DNA of 64,000 nt from Beroe forskalii (Eukaryota > Ctenophora > Nuda > Beroida > Beroidae). The DNA lies in NCBI GenBank assembly GCA_011033025.1, contig WFMF01000685.1:1-64000 (forward strand), written 5' to 3'. How positions within the stretch are numbered: position 1 is the first letter of the stretch; each line of letters begins with the position of its first letter. The translations under genes were made by a program, and so were the position numbers. The notes under the pieces are model-generated. The model was not told where the DNA came from and made no database searches. It worked only from the letters and a program-made list of their open reading frames with translations. Of this stretch, positions 1 through 10,278 are shown piece after piece.

Positions 1-423
1 TGCATGTGTTATACAGGCCCAAATAAGGATGGCGGGTTATTGATGCATAAAGGGTTTTGTGCAGCGTTGAATAAAATATTTTACATTTGAACAACCTCAA
101 TCGATGATTTCAAAACGTAGGGTCTTCGCGCACACGTATGTCCTCGCGAATTATTTAGTGCTTTATTGCTGCAGCATGCGTATTAGGCTACGAGAGCTTC
201 AAAATACATTCCGTTGATGAACCGATGATTATTAGGAAATAGGAATAATTGAATTAAATTACATGGCTGATCACATAGACCATTTTAGAGCTATTATTAG
301 GAATGATTTATATTAACTAATAACCGCCCTACACTCCTACCAACACAAATGTGTATAGAAGTAACGGATTATTTCGGTTTTTGACATCTTGGGATTATCA
401 ATGACCTATTTCTGCATTTTCAG
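1..423. other. Intron or upstream sequence of the aminotransferase gene
   Basis: AT-rich sequence with no supported coding segment. The exons for the N-terminal part of the aminotransferase must lie upstream of the window. The stretch ends in a polypyrimidine-like run and a CAG acceptor at 421-423. Confidence 0.6.
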
Positions 424-582
424 GAAGTGTTCATGGCGAGTGGTTGCAGTGATGCACTGCGTATCTGCATGGATTGTCTGGGGGACAAGGATAGCAACAT
501 CTTGCTGCCCAAACCGGGCTTCTCGCTCTATCAGACTGTGGCTGGGAACCGGGGAGTGCCAGTCAAATACTACAACCTGAAA
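424..582 (+). CDS. TAT: Tyrosine aminotransferase, exon A (partial gene)
   Basis: This 53-codon exon opens the visible part of a tyrosine aminotransferase, the cytosolic PLP enzyme that transaminates tyrosine with 2-oxoglutarate as the first step of tyrosine catabolism. The translation has the family string SGCSDALRIC and PKPGFSLYQT, and ends YNLK at a GTAGGT donor. Joining this exon to the next five gives an uninterrupted TAT-like reading with matching splice phases (0, 1, 0, 0, 0), which is strong evidence for the gene. The 5' exons lie outside the window. The last about 27 bases of the exon and its donor are the seed of the minisatellite that follows in the intron. Family assignment is confident; the gene symbol assumes orthology with animal TAT. 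Confidence 0.9.
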
Positions 583-1265
583 GTAGGTACCTAATACCTT
601 CACTTGGCAGCGTGCCAGTCAAATACTACAACCTGAAAGTAGGTACCTAATTCACTTGGCAGCGTGCCAGTCAAATACTACAACCTGAAAGTAGGAAGGT
701 ACTTAATATCTTCACTTGGCAGCGTGCCAGTCAAATACTGCAACCTGAAAGTATGTACCAAATATCTTGACTAGGCGGCATACCAGTCAAATACTACAAC
801 CTGAAAGTAGGTACCCAATATCTTCACTTGGCGGCATACCAGTCAAATACTACAACCTGAAAGTAGGTACCTAATACCTTCACTTGGCAGCGTGCCAGTC
901 AAATACTACTACCTGAAAATTCACTTGGCAGCGTACTACTACAACCTGAAAGTAGGTACCTAATACCTTCACTTGGCAGCGTGCCAGTCAAATACTACAA
1001 CCTGAAAGTAGGTACCTAATTCACTTGGCAGGGTGCCAGTCAAATACTACAACCTGAAAGTAGGTACCTAATATCTTACCTTGGCAGAGTGCCAGTCAAA
1101 TACTACAACCTGAAAGTAGGTACCTAATATCTTCACTTGGCAGCGTGCCAGTCAAATACTACAACCTGAAAGTAGGTACCTAATTCACTTGGCAGAGTGC
1201 CAGTCAAATACTTCAACCTGAAAGTAGGAAGGCCATTCAAATATCTACAACCTGAAAGTAGGTAC
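556..1265 (+). repeat. Exon-derived minisatellite carrying a splice donor
   Basis: About 13 tandem copies of a 51-57 bp unit. Each copy repeats the end of exon A (GTGCCAGTCAAATACTACAA and the bases after it), the donor CTGAAA|GTAGGT, and a short spacer ending CACTTGGCAG, which resembles an acceptor. The first copy overlaps the real exon end. The array fills most of the intron between exons A and B. Copies vary by small indels, mainly a missing ATCTT. Confidence 0.92.
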
Positions 1266-1441
1266 CTAATTACTTGGCAGCAGTTCAATGCAATACAACG
1301 TGAAAGTATGTACCTATTATCTTCACCGTTAGTTCAATGCAATACCATTAGTTCAATGCACTTATTTACAGTTAGTTAAGTTATCAGAAGTTTCGGTTTT
1401 AATAACAAAAATATGATGTTAATTTTGCCTTCCATTTGCAG

Positions 1442-1580
1442 CCTGAGAAGGATTGGGAGATAGACTTAGATCAGCTGGAGTCTCTGATTGACGATAAGAC
1501 AGCTGCCATATTGGTTACCAACCCCAGTAATCCTTGCGGGAGCGCCTTCACGGTAAAACACCAGCTTGAAATCCTTGCAG
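1442..1580 (+). CDS. TAT: Tyrosine aminotransferase, exon B
   Basis: Acceptor TTTGCAG, donor GCAG|GTAACA, 139 nt, ending in phase 1. It encodes [20 protein letters not shown] and then the fold-type I signature TNPSNPCGS. The Asn of this signature contacts PLP in the family. The reading joins exon A in phase 0 and exon C in phase 1. Confidence 0.92.
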
Positions 1581-1759
1581 GTAACATTAATACCTGCTTA
1601 ATAAACCGCAATAAGACTTTTTTTAATAAGTGATTGAACTCCTTGTTTCCATGAACCAGTTCACAGTTCTGATGATAATAGATTCATTAATGTGGGGATA
1701 TAGTACAGCTGTAGGTTGGCCGGTAAAACTCCACTTTCAACTGTATCCCCCTCTCTCAG

Positions 1760-1959
1760 TGGCAGAGAAGTACGGTGTCCCCATCATAGCAGATGAGATC
1801 TACCAGGACATGGTCTTTGAAGGGGAGAGTAAGACCTTCGGAGAGCTGAGTGTCAACGTGCCCGTTCTCTCCTGTGGTGGGCTGGCTAAACGGTGGCTGG
1901 TGCCGGGGTGGCGCATAGGATGGATCATTCTACACGACCGACATGATAGGTTTTCAGAG
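1760..1959 (+). CDS. TAT: Tyrosine aminotransferase, exon C (PLP-binding core)
   Basis: This exon holds the catalytic core. [10 protein letters not shown] supplies the Asp (codon 1792-1794) that pairs with the PLP ring nitrogen and the Tyr (1801-1803). [18 protein letters not shown] contains the Schiff-base Lys (codon 1888-1890). The acceptor is CTCTCAG and the donor is CAGAG|GTAATG. The length is 200 nt, completing the split codon from exon B and ending in phase 0. All catalytic residues that should be here are present. Confidence 0.94.
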
Positions 1960-2117
1960 GTAATGATACATGGATTGTTAGTTCGTCAGCTACCTTGATT
2001 TTTGAATGAAAATGGGGAATGAAAATTGTTATACTTTCCATAATATAACTCGATTAAAGTTAATACTTTATATAGTAGTAACCTTTATAGAAGTAACCCA
2101 AGAAATATATCGCCCAG

Positions 2118-2246
2118 GTTCGAGGAGGGTTGACTAAGTTGTGTCAAGTAATCCTGGGAGGCAACACCCTCATACAAACAGCAATCCCTGACATACTGGC
2201 AAACACACCTCAATCCTTCTACCGGGATACTCTTACTAAACTCAAG
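2118..2246 (+). CDS. TAT: Tyrosine aminotransferase, exon D
   Basis: 43 codons between acceptor GCCCAG and donor CTCAAG|GTATAT, phase 0 on both sides. It encodes VRGGLTKLCQVILGGNTLIQ and then AIPDILANTPQSFYRDTL, matching the helical large-domain segment that follows the PLP lysine in TAT. Confidence 0.9.
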
Positions 2247-2538
2247 GTATATGTCTCTTGTTACTATTGACTTTTAACTCCAGATACTTGAGTAATTGCT
2301 TACTATCAACTTTTAAGGTACTTGCTTACTTGATACTTTGATATACTTGTCGAAGCGAGGGCGATTTTTATTCTGATGTATTTTTCAATCATAACACACA
2401 TTTTTCTTCTTTGCTGGAGAGAAGGTCAAAACATTTTACCGCCCTGTACATCCTTTGTTTTTAATTTGATTCCTACCGTAGTGACTAGTGTTTTGCCTTC
2501 CAAATTACACCTCGCACCTAACCAGAGTATAACATCAG

Positions 2539-2634
2539 GCAGCAGCAGATCTCATTTACTCTGAGTTGAGAGGATGTTCCCAGATCAAACCTTACATGCC
2601 CAAAGGAGCCATGTATATGATGATCGAAATAAAG
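2539..2634 (+). CDS. TAT: Tyrosine aminotransferase, exon E
   Basis: 32 codons from acceptor AACATCAG to donor AAAG|GTAACT, phase 0. The translation AADLIYSELRG...KPYMPKGAMYMMIEIK matches the small-domain segment with the PSGAMYLMV-type motif. A second possible acceptor lies three bases downstream in the GCAGCAGCAG run, so the start is uncertain by one or two codons. Confidence 0.88.
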
Positions 2635-2726
2635 GTAACTTTCATAAATAAGCAAATAATGTGGTTTTAGAACAGTGTACAAGGACAATTTATTGAATCC
2701 ATCTCGACCTGAATATCATTATCTAG

Positions 2727-2813
2727 GTTGACGAGCTAGAAGACATAGACAATGATATGCAGTTTGTTGAGAAGCTAATAACTGAGCAGAGCGTATTCCC
2801 GCTTCCAGCCAAC
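2727..2813 (+). CDS. TAT: Tyrosine aminotransferase, exon F with non-GT donor
   Basis: Acceptor TATCTAG, then VDELEDIDNDMQFVEKLITE and QSVFPLPAN, matching the conserved EQSV..LPA segment. Conservation stops at 2813, where the next six bases are ATAAGT, not GTAAGT. That is either a G-to-A change in a consensus donor or the donor form of the rare U2-type AT-AC introns. Nothing downstream convincingly encodes the next conserved block, which holds the substrate-carboxylate-binding Arg in the PNFxRVV motif. Confidence 0.75.
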
Positions 2814-3110
2814 ATAAGTCATTTTGATTCTTCTGAGCCAAGATGGTCAACTGTTTTGGTTTACGTTTCGGTGATTTTGGTTTACATCAGACATGCTTTA
2901 GACATGCTTCTTCAAAGTACATCCGTACTGCAATCATGAAAATTAAGAATTGGTTGGCCTTCATGATTATATTCCATTTAATTCCATCTCCCTCATAATA
3001 ACCCTTGCCATTAACCGTCCCAGTCTCATTACAATATAACGGGGGAGGGGGTTTCCAAATGATTACGTTACATGTTATTGTGAGAAATACAACTACTGTA
3101 AACTTGATTA

Positions 3111-3266
3111 CCTGACGTGGGGGGGTTGAAGGAGGCTTGTAAACGGATCGTGAACGATCCCTGCGAGGAGCCCAAGATTACAGGGACGTCCCCTCCGAAG
3201 TCTATTCAGAAAGCTCACACTGACACAATTCTGTCCTCCTGTCACTGGCTTGTAAACGGATCGTAG
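3111..3266 (+). CDS. TAT: Tyrosine aminotransferase, probable C-terminal exon
   Basis: The reading PDVGGLKEACKRIVNDPCEE aligns with the VPEVMMLEACSRI-type end of TAT and runs on to a TAG at 3264-3266. An in-frame TGA at 3105-3107 limits extension upstream and no clear AG acceptor sits between it and the conserved residues. The 5' boundary is therefore unresolved: the exon may be damaged, use an unusual acceptor, or lie after a sequence error. Confidence 0.6.
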   Translation, partial: PDVGGLKEACKRIVNDPCEEPKITGTSPPKSIQKAHTDTILSSCHWLVNGS

Positions 3267-3300
3267 TGTTCTGCGAGGAGCACAAGATACCAGTGACGTC
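3135..3300 (+). repeat. Internal duplication of the aminotransferase C-terminal exon
   Basis: GGCTTGTAAACGGATCGT followed by TGCGAGGAGC and a GTGACGTCCC-like end occurs at about 3135-3193 and again at about 3248-3301. The stop codon of the exon lies in the second copy of GGATCGTAG. Confidence 0.8.
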
Positions 3301-3301
3301 C

Positions 3302-3484
3302 CAACAGTGGCGGTGACACTATGACATCACTGTGTCACCCAACAGTGGCGGTGACACTATGACATCACTGTGTCACCCAACAGTGGCGGTGACACTATGA
3401 CATCACTGTGTCACCCAACAGTGGCGGTGACACTATGACATCACTGTGTCACCCAACAGTGGCGGTGACACCATTGTGTCACCT
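3302..3484 (+). repeat. 38-bp tandem repeat
   Basis: Four full copies and one shortened copy of a 38-bp unit starting CAACAGTGGCGGTGACACTA and ending ATCACTGTGTCACC. Starts at 3302, 3340, 3378, 3416 and 3454. It follows directly on the duplicated exon end. The unit contains the inverted pair GTGACA/TGTCAC. Confidence 0.95.
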
Positions 3485-4340
3485 AAAGATCTAATGGACT
3501 GATGCCTTGCGGAATGCTTCTACACAGTACTAACCATTCTGCTATTACATTCTGCCAACTACTGTTATTTTGGTGTAAGAGTGACAATCCGGCAAACACT
3601 ACGTTTGCCAATGTGCAACAGTGACACTGCGTGTCACCCTTGTGTCATAACACTGGTTTCTAAACCATGGCAGTATGGCATTTCAGGCGGCATTGATTAG
3701 GTTTAGGATCACTCCGAAGTGGGTAGACTTTGAACGCTGTACAATGCAATCACCATGCCGGCTTATAGCAAACAATTCGCGATAATAATCAGAATTTTGT
3801 AGTCAAATTATATTCAGAATTTTTTTTATTGATGTCTGTTCATAAGACAGTGCTGTAGAAATGTTATAAGGAGAGGGAATCCTATTTGATACTCAAAATC
3901 AAGGTCGACTGAAGCAATTCTTATCTCTCCTAACTCATGCATTGTCTTTGGATTGGAAATTCAGATTAAATACAGTGGGATTTCCTCTGGATGCCTTTAA
4001 TTTTACTGTTGTTCACTGATCACTCCATGATTCATTGGGGTCCTTCATTTCCCAATATATTTTTTCGTCAAATTTCTACGAGAAACCTCAAAATGATCGT
4101 GATCTGTGAATGGCATTCAGTATTAGCTATGATAAGTGTAGTTGGATTTTATAAGAATTGTCTGTTTTTATGTAATGTGACTTTATAAATATGTTCAGTG
4201 TTTAGCTTCAGTAAATAATATGTAGTATAGTAACTAGTATCTAGTTAGAATAGAAGTTAGAGTTTATGTGATGTTGTGATATGTGAATATTTTGTCATTT
4301 TAGTACAGTATTATTGGAAGTGATAATGCTGCTCACTCGT
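3485..4340. other. Intergenic, no feature seen
   Basis: AT-rich sequence after the aminotransferase stop. No coding segment, RNA gene or clear repeat is supported. Part of it is probably 3' untranslated sequence, but no close poly(A) signal decides this; the nearest AATAAA I see is at 4423-4428. Confidence 0.5.
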
Positions 4341-4349
4341 ATGCAGTAT

Positions 4350-4668
4350 ATTATGTGCTCATCAGTCGAAAGTACACTTCAGGAAAACTATCTTTTTTGA
4401 GTGTTGGGACAACTGCAAATCAAATAAAAGAGCCTTCGCTCATTATTTCTGGTTTAACACCCCTTTTAACTCCTTGTCAAAAGGGGTAGAAAAAAGGGTT
4501 CTGAAGTCAATAATTAGCCAGTTTATTATTTCAAGAAAATTTTCATCTTGAGTGCTGGAACAGCAATGGCAGTGAATAGATCCACGTAAAAATCATTGTT
4601 TTGGGGTTTTAACAATCCTTTCTACAACCCTATTTACTACCTTCGCTTATTACTGATGAGCACACACA
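4350..4668. repeat. Possible small inverted-repeat element
   Basis: GTGCTCATCAG at 4355-4365 is matched by CTGATGAGCAC at 4653-4663, and both are followed inward by related CTTCGCT-type and CCCCTTTTAAC-type sequence. Target-site duplication was not resolved, so this is only a MITE candidate. The flanking stretch 4670-5215 is featureless AT-rich DNA. Confidence 0.4.
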
Positions 4669-5215
4669 TAGCAGTTATACTCAACATGAGATAGGCGAGT
4701 TGCCGACTTATTCCAAACATGTTCGAGGCCCATCACATAGATTACAGAAGATGAGCTCAATTAAGAGTGAATATTAATTATTAAGTTTCTTATGAATCTT
4801 CAAATATCAATTTTAAATATAAATACAATATTGAATTTAACTGTTATATGTCATAAATGCTACACAAAATTTGATGATTGTTATTAGTGCAATTCTATTT
4901 TCTTAATTGTTAAAATCAAATGATGGGGTCCTTGCAAAATGAAATGATATCAAGCATTTATGAATGGATATTTTTTATTTCAGGTATTTTTGAATGGATA
5001 TAAAATGTATAACAGAGCGATTTTACATCAGTTAATTTACTTATGTATTTTAACAGTTTTATTACTATGAAATAAATGCATTGCATAGGATTTTTAGATG
5101 GTTTTCCATAAATATTTCGAATTTCGATGTATTCAAATCCTCCAATTGCACATTATTGTGTCCGCCCACCATTATCTTAAAATCCGTCCGTTATTATATT
5201 TTTCGAACAATTACA

Positions 5216-5312
5216 GGGCGTCGAACTTGTATGCGCGGCTGCTGCCTATTAATTATTACGCCGCGCATTGAAAAGCCGCGCATATATGATATATGAGTTC
5301 GACACGCCACCG
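5216..5312. repeat. Short inverted-repeat element
   Basis: GTCGAACTTGTATGCGCGGC near the left end pairs with GCCGCGCATATATG and GAGTTCGAC near the right end, giving a roughly 97-bp stem with GC-rich blocks in AT-rich surroundings. Its GCGCGGC blocks resemble those of the MITE at 5498-5670. Confidence 0.55.
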
Positions 5313-5497
5313 ATAGGATAGTTATATGTTATTGGTAACCAGTATCACTGTTAACATTTGAGTGAAAATAATTAGCATTGCATTAAAATCGTTGTTTTAT
5401 TTCTTTGCTAACTGTGAAAAGTCCGACAAATCAAATATCCATTAAATCCTTTTACCGTGATGTCTCGACCTTTTTAATTTGAGGCGCGGCGCAATAA

Positions 5498-5670
5498 CGC
5501 CGCGCTTGGGTATTTTTGGCTTTTGCAGCGTGTGATAGTGCATGAATGTGTTTTACAAAGCTTTGCTGTTGCACAAATAGTACATTAGTGTCACTATGAC
5601 TGCGCGCTGATGTATTTTCTATCACATTTGTGAGCTATCACGCGCCGCAAAAAAGTACCCAAGCGCGGCG
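5498..5670. mobile_element. 173-bp MITE with 3-bp TAA duplication (PIF/Harbinger-like)
   Basis: Terminal inverted repeats CGCCGCGCTTGGGTA at the left and TACCCAAGCGCGGCG at the right are perfect. Subterminal GCAGCGTGTGATAG pairs with CTATCACGCGCCGC. TAA flanks both ends (5495-5497 and 5671-5673), as expected for the TWA preference of PIF/Harbinger elements. There is no coding capacity. The superfamily is inferred from the duplication only. Confidence 0.75.
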
Positions 5671-5701
5671 TAATGACACCAGCCCTATCATGCATTACTA
5701 A

Positions 5702-5915
5702 TACTTGACACCAGTTCTTCCTATCTTGCGTAACTTGACACCAGTACGTTCGATCTTGCGTAACTTGACACCAGTACGTTTGATCTTGCGTAACTTGACA
5801 CCATGGTACGTCCTACCATGCGTAACTTGACACCAGTACGTCCTACCATGCGTAACTTGACACCAGTACGCCATAGCCCGCTCATAATATGCCTAACTTG
5901 ACACCAGTACGTCCT
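5702..5915 (+). repeat. About 30-bp tandem repeat
   Basis: Seven or so copies of CGTAACTTGACACCAGTACG followed by a variable TCCTACCATG or TCGATCTTG part, with one copy carrying an inserted CATGG. Confidence 0.9.
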
Positions 5916-6905
5916 ACGCGAAAAAAGACAGTTTTTAAGCCCAAAAACGTGATTTTAACCCCCCATAACAGACACAAAATGGCTGATTTCAGGATTCTGA
6001 AGTATGGTATGTTTTTCTTAGGTCGTCCATGGATGGCGTGCAAATTTTCAGCTCAATCGGCCAAAGCTTTTCGATTTCGGATCTTGGGTGCCTCAGAAAT
6101 GAAGACACGCATGGATCACCGTTTTGAGAGGTAAAAATAGGGTTTATTGGATTTTACAGGAAAACGATGGAAAACTGGCGAATATCATTGGTTCAGTGGT
6201 TTCAGGAGAATAATTTATGACCAGATACACTTCTATTTGACCACCCATGAGACATCTACGCCCAATAAGGGGCGAAAAAAGGCAGTTTTAAAGCCCAAAA
6301 ACGCGATTTTAAACCCCCATAGCAGACAGAAAATGGCTGATTTCGGGATTCTGAAGTATGGTATGTCTTTGTTAGGTCTTCCATGTATGGCGTGCAAATT
6401 TTAGCTCTACGTAAATATGCATCATTATTTGGTTCTAGTGCACTCTCTGGAAATCAGATACAGGGGAAAAGGCCAATTATAGACAAAAAAGTCCATTTTT
6501 AGCCCAAAAATGGGGGGTTTTGAATCGTAAAATGGCCGAATTTCAAAATTCTGAAAGCAGCATTTTCTTAGTTGGATCAAACTGTACTGACCTGCAAAAT
6601 TTCATGAGTTAACTAGTAAGTTTATTAGGACGACCCCCAGACACTGATCAAAATTCGGAAAATCCTCTGACTTACTTGGACTTGGACAAAACTCTGCGTA
6701 AAAATGCATCATTATTTGGTTCTAGTGCACTCTCTGGAAATCAGTCACAGGGGAAAAAGCAGTTTTCAGCCTTGTTTTTTGGTCCTTGTGGCCAATTATA
6801 GACAAATATTCCATTTTCAGCCCAAAAAAGAGGCTGTAAATCGTGGAAATGGCCGAAATTCAAAATTCTGAAAGCAGCATTTTCTCAGATAAATTAAACT
6901 TCTAA
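5915..6905 (+). repeat. Two pairs of diverged direct repeats
   Basis: A roughly 140-bp block (from GCGAAAAAAGACAG at about 5920, through ATGGCTGATTTC and GGATTCTGAAGTATGGTATG, to GCGTGCAAATTTT) recurs at about 6270-6400. A second block (AAATGGCCGAA...CAAAATTCTGAAAGCAGCAT) occurs at about 6490-6575 and 6790-6890, with a shared TGCATCATTATTTGGTTCTA near 6418 and 6707. Short open frames across these blocks are side effects. 6905-7440 shows no supported feature. Confidence 0.75.
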
Positions 6906-7454
6906 ATTTGAATGGCAGTTTAGAACGTGATATGTTTTGGAGTGGACGAGTAATACGAGCAAATAGTATAAAAGCAGTAGAACAATATCCAGTCTTGGTG
7001 TTCACTATAAAATATAACTTGTTAGTAAACTGCAAATCAATAATAATAATGATGTTCAATTAATAAATAAATCGATCATTATATCAATATGAAACATCCC
7101 CCTCTTTTATAAATCTGTTAACTCTGTTAAAAACTTTAAAAACATGACCCAAAGTCACGCATGAATAAAACTTCAATTTGGCAAACATACGTATACCTTC
7201 TGGAAGCTACTACGCGCGCGCCGCGCACAAAAAACAGCAGCCAACTGCCGGCGCCAAACTACGTTTGGAGATCGCGCAAAATGGTACTTTTGCCAAATTT
7301 GATAAAACAACACACAATATTCAAATTTGTTAAAACGATAAAACGGCATAAATAAAGTTCAAACCCATTTCAAATAAATTAAATTGTTTCTGAGTAGTCC
7401 TGATACAGCTGTGATAATAAATATTAAAATTCAAACCTGATTATTACACAATGA

Positions 7455-7525
7455 TTATCCCCCTAACTTGGAATAACCTAACCTGTCTGGTTTGGTGATT
7501 GTACGTTTAGGCCGGGTATCAACAC
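7455..7525 (-). pseudogene. LTR-retrotransposon pol, C-terminal end (severed)
   Basis: Read on the minus strand this gives VDTRPKRTITKPDRLGYSKL followed by a TAA at 7455-7457. It is the basic tail of a Ty3/gypsy-like Pol and continues the fragment at 10873-11705. The two are separated by the transposon at 7528-10870: removing that element and one TA rejoins the reading in frame. The stop sits in a G-rich TTAGGGGGA, which could be the polypurine tract, with a possible 3' LTR start TGTAATAATC just below 7450. The LTR was not delimited. Confidence 0.72.
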
Positions 7526-8084
7526 TATAGTAGGCGCAAAAAGTAATGAGCAGCCTAAGATCGCGAAGTGTCAATTTTCGCGCGTTCCGTCACAAGGAAA
7601 TCCATTAAAGTATAGATTACGACTAACGACTGCGGGCGTTGTTATTTTTGCGTGACCCCTGCGTTGTGCGCGGCTCCGCGAATTCGAGTTGCGAATGCGC
7701 GGAGAAAATATCTCCGTTTCTGGAGAAGTGGAGAAATCCCTATTGGATAACACACCTCTTCACTGGCTTATAAGAGCTCATTACAAAGTTACAAGGAAGA
7801 GAAAGCTAATAATAGCTATGATCTTATGTGTAGACAGGGTAATGTTTCGTGTTTGTTTTGACAGTACTGTGCTGCTCCAATTTCCCGCTCAGTTCTTGGT
7901 CTATCGATGTTTTCGTTGTATACCTACCTTTATTGCATTGCGAATTCTATTCACTCGAGTTTCTTTGGTTGGCAGCTTTCATTTTCAAATTTGACTTAAC
8001 CTTAAATGTTGTGTGGTGATAATGCATAATGTCAGATGTTGGACTTGGAGTGAAACGGGTGGAATGGTCCATGGCTGATGAGAG

Positions 8085-8975
8085 TGCAAGAGAGATGAGT
8101 GGGCGAGTCAAAGAATTAGAATAGCTAATGGGATAGTGTGATGTAGAGTGAGATGAGTGGGTGAGTCATGAGATGGCTGATGGGATAGTGCGATGTAGAG
8201 TGAGATGAGTGGGCGAGTCATGGGATGGCTGATGGGATAGTGCGATGTAAAGTGAGATGAGTGGGCGAGTCATGGGATGGCTGATGGGACGGTGCGATGT
8301 AAAGTGAGATGAGTGGGCGAGTCATGGGATGGCTGATGGGACGGTGCGATGTAGAGTGAGATGAGTGGGCGAGTCATGGGATGGCTGATGGAATAGTGCG
8401 ATGTAGAGTGAGATGAGTGGGTGAGTCATAGGGATGGCTGATGGGACAGTGCGATGTAGAGTGAGATGAGTGGGTGAGTCATAGGGATGGCTGATGGGAC
8501 AGTGCGATGTAGACTGTAGAGTGAGATGAGTGGGCGAGTCATGGGATGGCTGATGGGATAGTGCGATGTTGAGTGAGATGAGTGGGCGAGTCATGAGATG
8601 GCTGATGGGATAGTGTGATGCGTAGAGTGAGATGAGTGGGTGAGTCATGGGATGGCTGATGGGATAGTGCGATGTAAAGTGAGATGAGTGGGCGAGTCAT
8701 GGGATGGCTGATGGGACGGTGCGATGTAAAGTGAGATGAGTGGGCGAGTCATGGGATGGCTGATGGGACGGTGCGATGTAGAGTGAGATGAGTGGGCGAG
8801 TCATGGATGGCTGATGGGATAGTGCAATGTAAAGTGAGATGAGTGGGCGAGTCATGGAATGGCTGATGGGACGGTGCGATGTAGAGTGAGATGAGTGGAT
8901 GTGATGTAGAGTGAGATGAGTGGATGTGATGTAGAGTGAGATGAGTGGGTGCGATGTGGAGTGAGATGAGTGGGG
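8085..8975 (+). repeat. 52-bp minisatellite inside the TA element, copy 1
   Basis: About 17 copies of a unit starting TGATGGGATAGTGCGATGTA and ending GTGGGCGAGTCATGGGATGGC. Long open frames on the minus strand here (HDSPTHLTLHR-type repeats) come from the array and change frame every unit because 52 is not a multiple of three. Confidence 0.97.
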
Positions 8976-9680
8976 GATAATTTTCCGCCTTATTATTTTC
9001 AATTTTGAGCCAATAAACAAAATTGGAAATATGTCCAATCGACACCATGATCTTCGTCCCATGGTTTAATAATAATAGCGGATCCATTGGACAAAGATAA
9101 CAAACTGATGTTCTACTGCCGGATGAGTTTGTCGAATATGCCCGTTGGATCCATTGCTTCATTGGGCATGGATTGGCCATTGATCATCAAAAATGGTTAC
9201 AATGGATCCATCGAATCCAGCCAAACTCTTTTACCTGCATGACTGCACGACAATACTTCTGTATTTGAGGATGGTAGACATGCAATAATATGGCCGTGCA
9301 GGATGGTTTACGTGCAAATAGATCTGCCATGGCTCACTGCATACGACTGATTCTACCTTCAGACAATGACATTCCACGCACAACTGATGCTCCGACATCT
9401 CCCGGGATCGGGACGGTTCGAAAACGGAACCAAACTGCCGGCTGCAGCTCAACACATGTATAGGCCATGTCACATTGGTATTGAGGAATTTGGACACGCA
9501 GTAACATGTACTCAACGGGTGTGTGTGTGTGTAAGGTGTGCTGAGTACATGATATTGTAGATGTTTCCAACTTTCCTGTACGTTTTCCATCTCCCCAGCA
9601 AGAGTTTCAAATTACCTGTCAAGGAAGTATCTCTTGTGGCTTGTACATAATGTAGAGAGAGCTCTTACACAAACAGTTAC

Positions 9681-10278
9681 CTTAGTGGTAGAAATTAAGA
9701 AGTGTATTTATTAAGGACGTACTAATTAAGAAGTGTACTAATTAAGGCAGTAAAATTTCTCCAAAAATCAGGCAAATCTAGGACTAAATTTCACGTCGTT
9801 TCACCAATTTTCAGCCAAAAATACCGATATGAAAACAAGAAGAGGGCAGATTTTTTCCATTGAATTCAACCTATTTGGAATCTATGAAATAGACAAAAGT
9901 AAAACCAGGCACTCTAGAGAAACAGATTAGCAAACGGGTCAATGAAGACGAAGAAGCTGAAGAAATGCCTATAATTTTTATCGAGTGATAACTGTTTATC
10001 ATATCAAATTTGATTTTGTCTGCACTGATGCTTTCGCTGAAAAATTCTGAACCTGTATTGAGAGAAAATAGAATGCTTAATATTGTAGTCTTGTAGTGAA
10101 AGAAAAGATAGGTATGAATGTATAAATCTTTATTTAAACAAAATTGTCTAAAATTTTGGTATTGTACAAATTACGGAAGGTAGAAATTAAGATTTGTAGA
10201 ATTTAAGGAGTGTACTATTTAAGGTAGTAAAATCGCTTACTGCCTTAAATAGTACACTTCTTAATTTCTACCACTAAG
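9681..10278 (+). mobile_element. 598-bp MITE nested in the TA element, TTAC duplication
   Basis: Perfect 26-bp terminal inverted repeats beginning CTTAGTGGTAGAAATTAAGA. TTAC flanks both ends (9677-9680, 10279-10282). Copy 2 of the host element carries the unoccupied site (GTAA at 21507-21510 on the opposite strand). Subterminal repeats of TTAAGAAGTGTA and TTAAGGCAGTAAAAT occur at both ends, and a GAGTGTACTATTTAAGG-type hairpin lies near the right end. No ORF of note. Confidence 0.93.

Noticed and set aside
8322-9180. Long minus-strand open frames with HDSPTHLTLHR repeats
   Set aside because: They translate the 52-bp minisatellite; the period is not a multiple of three and the same peptides appear on both copies of a transposon.
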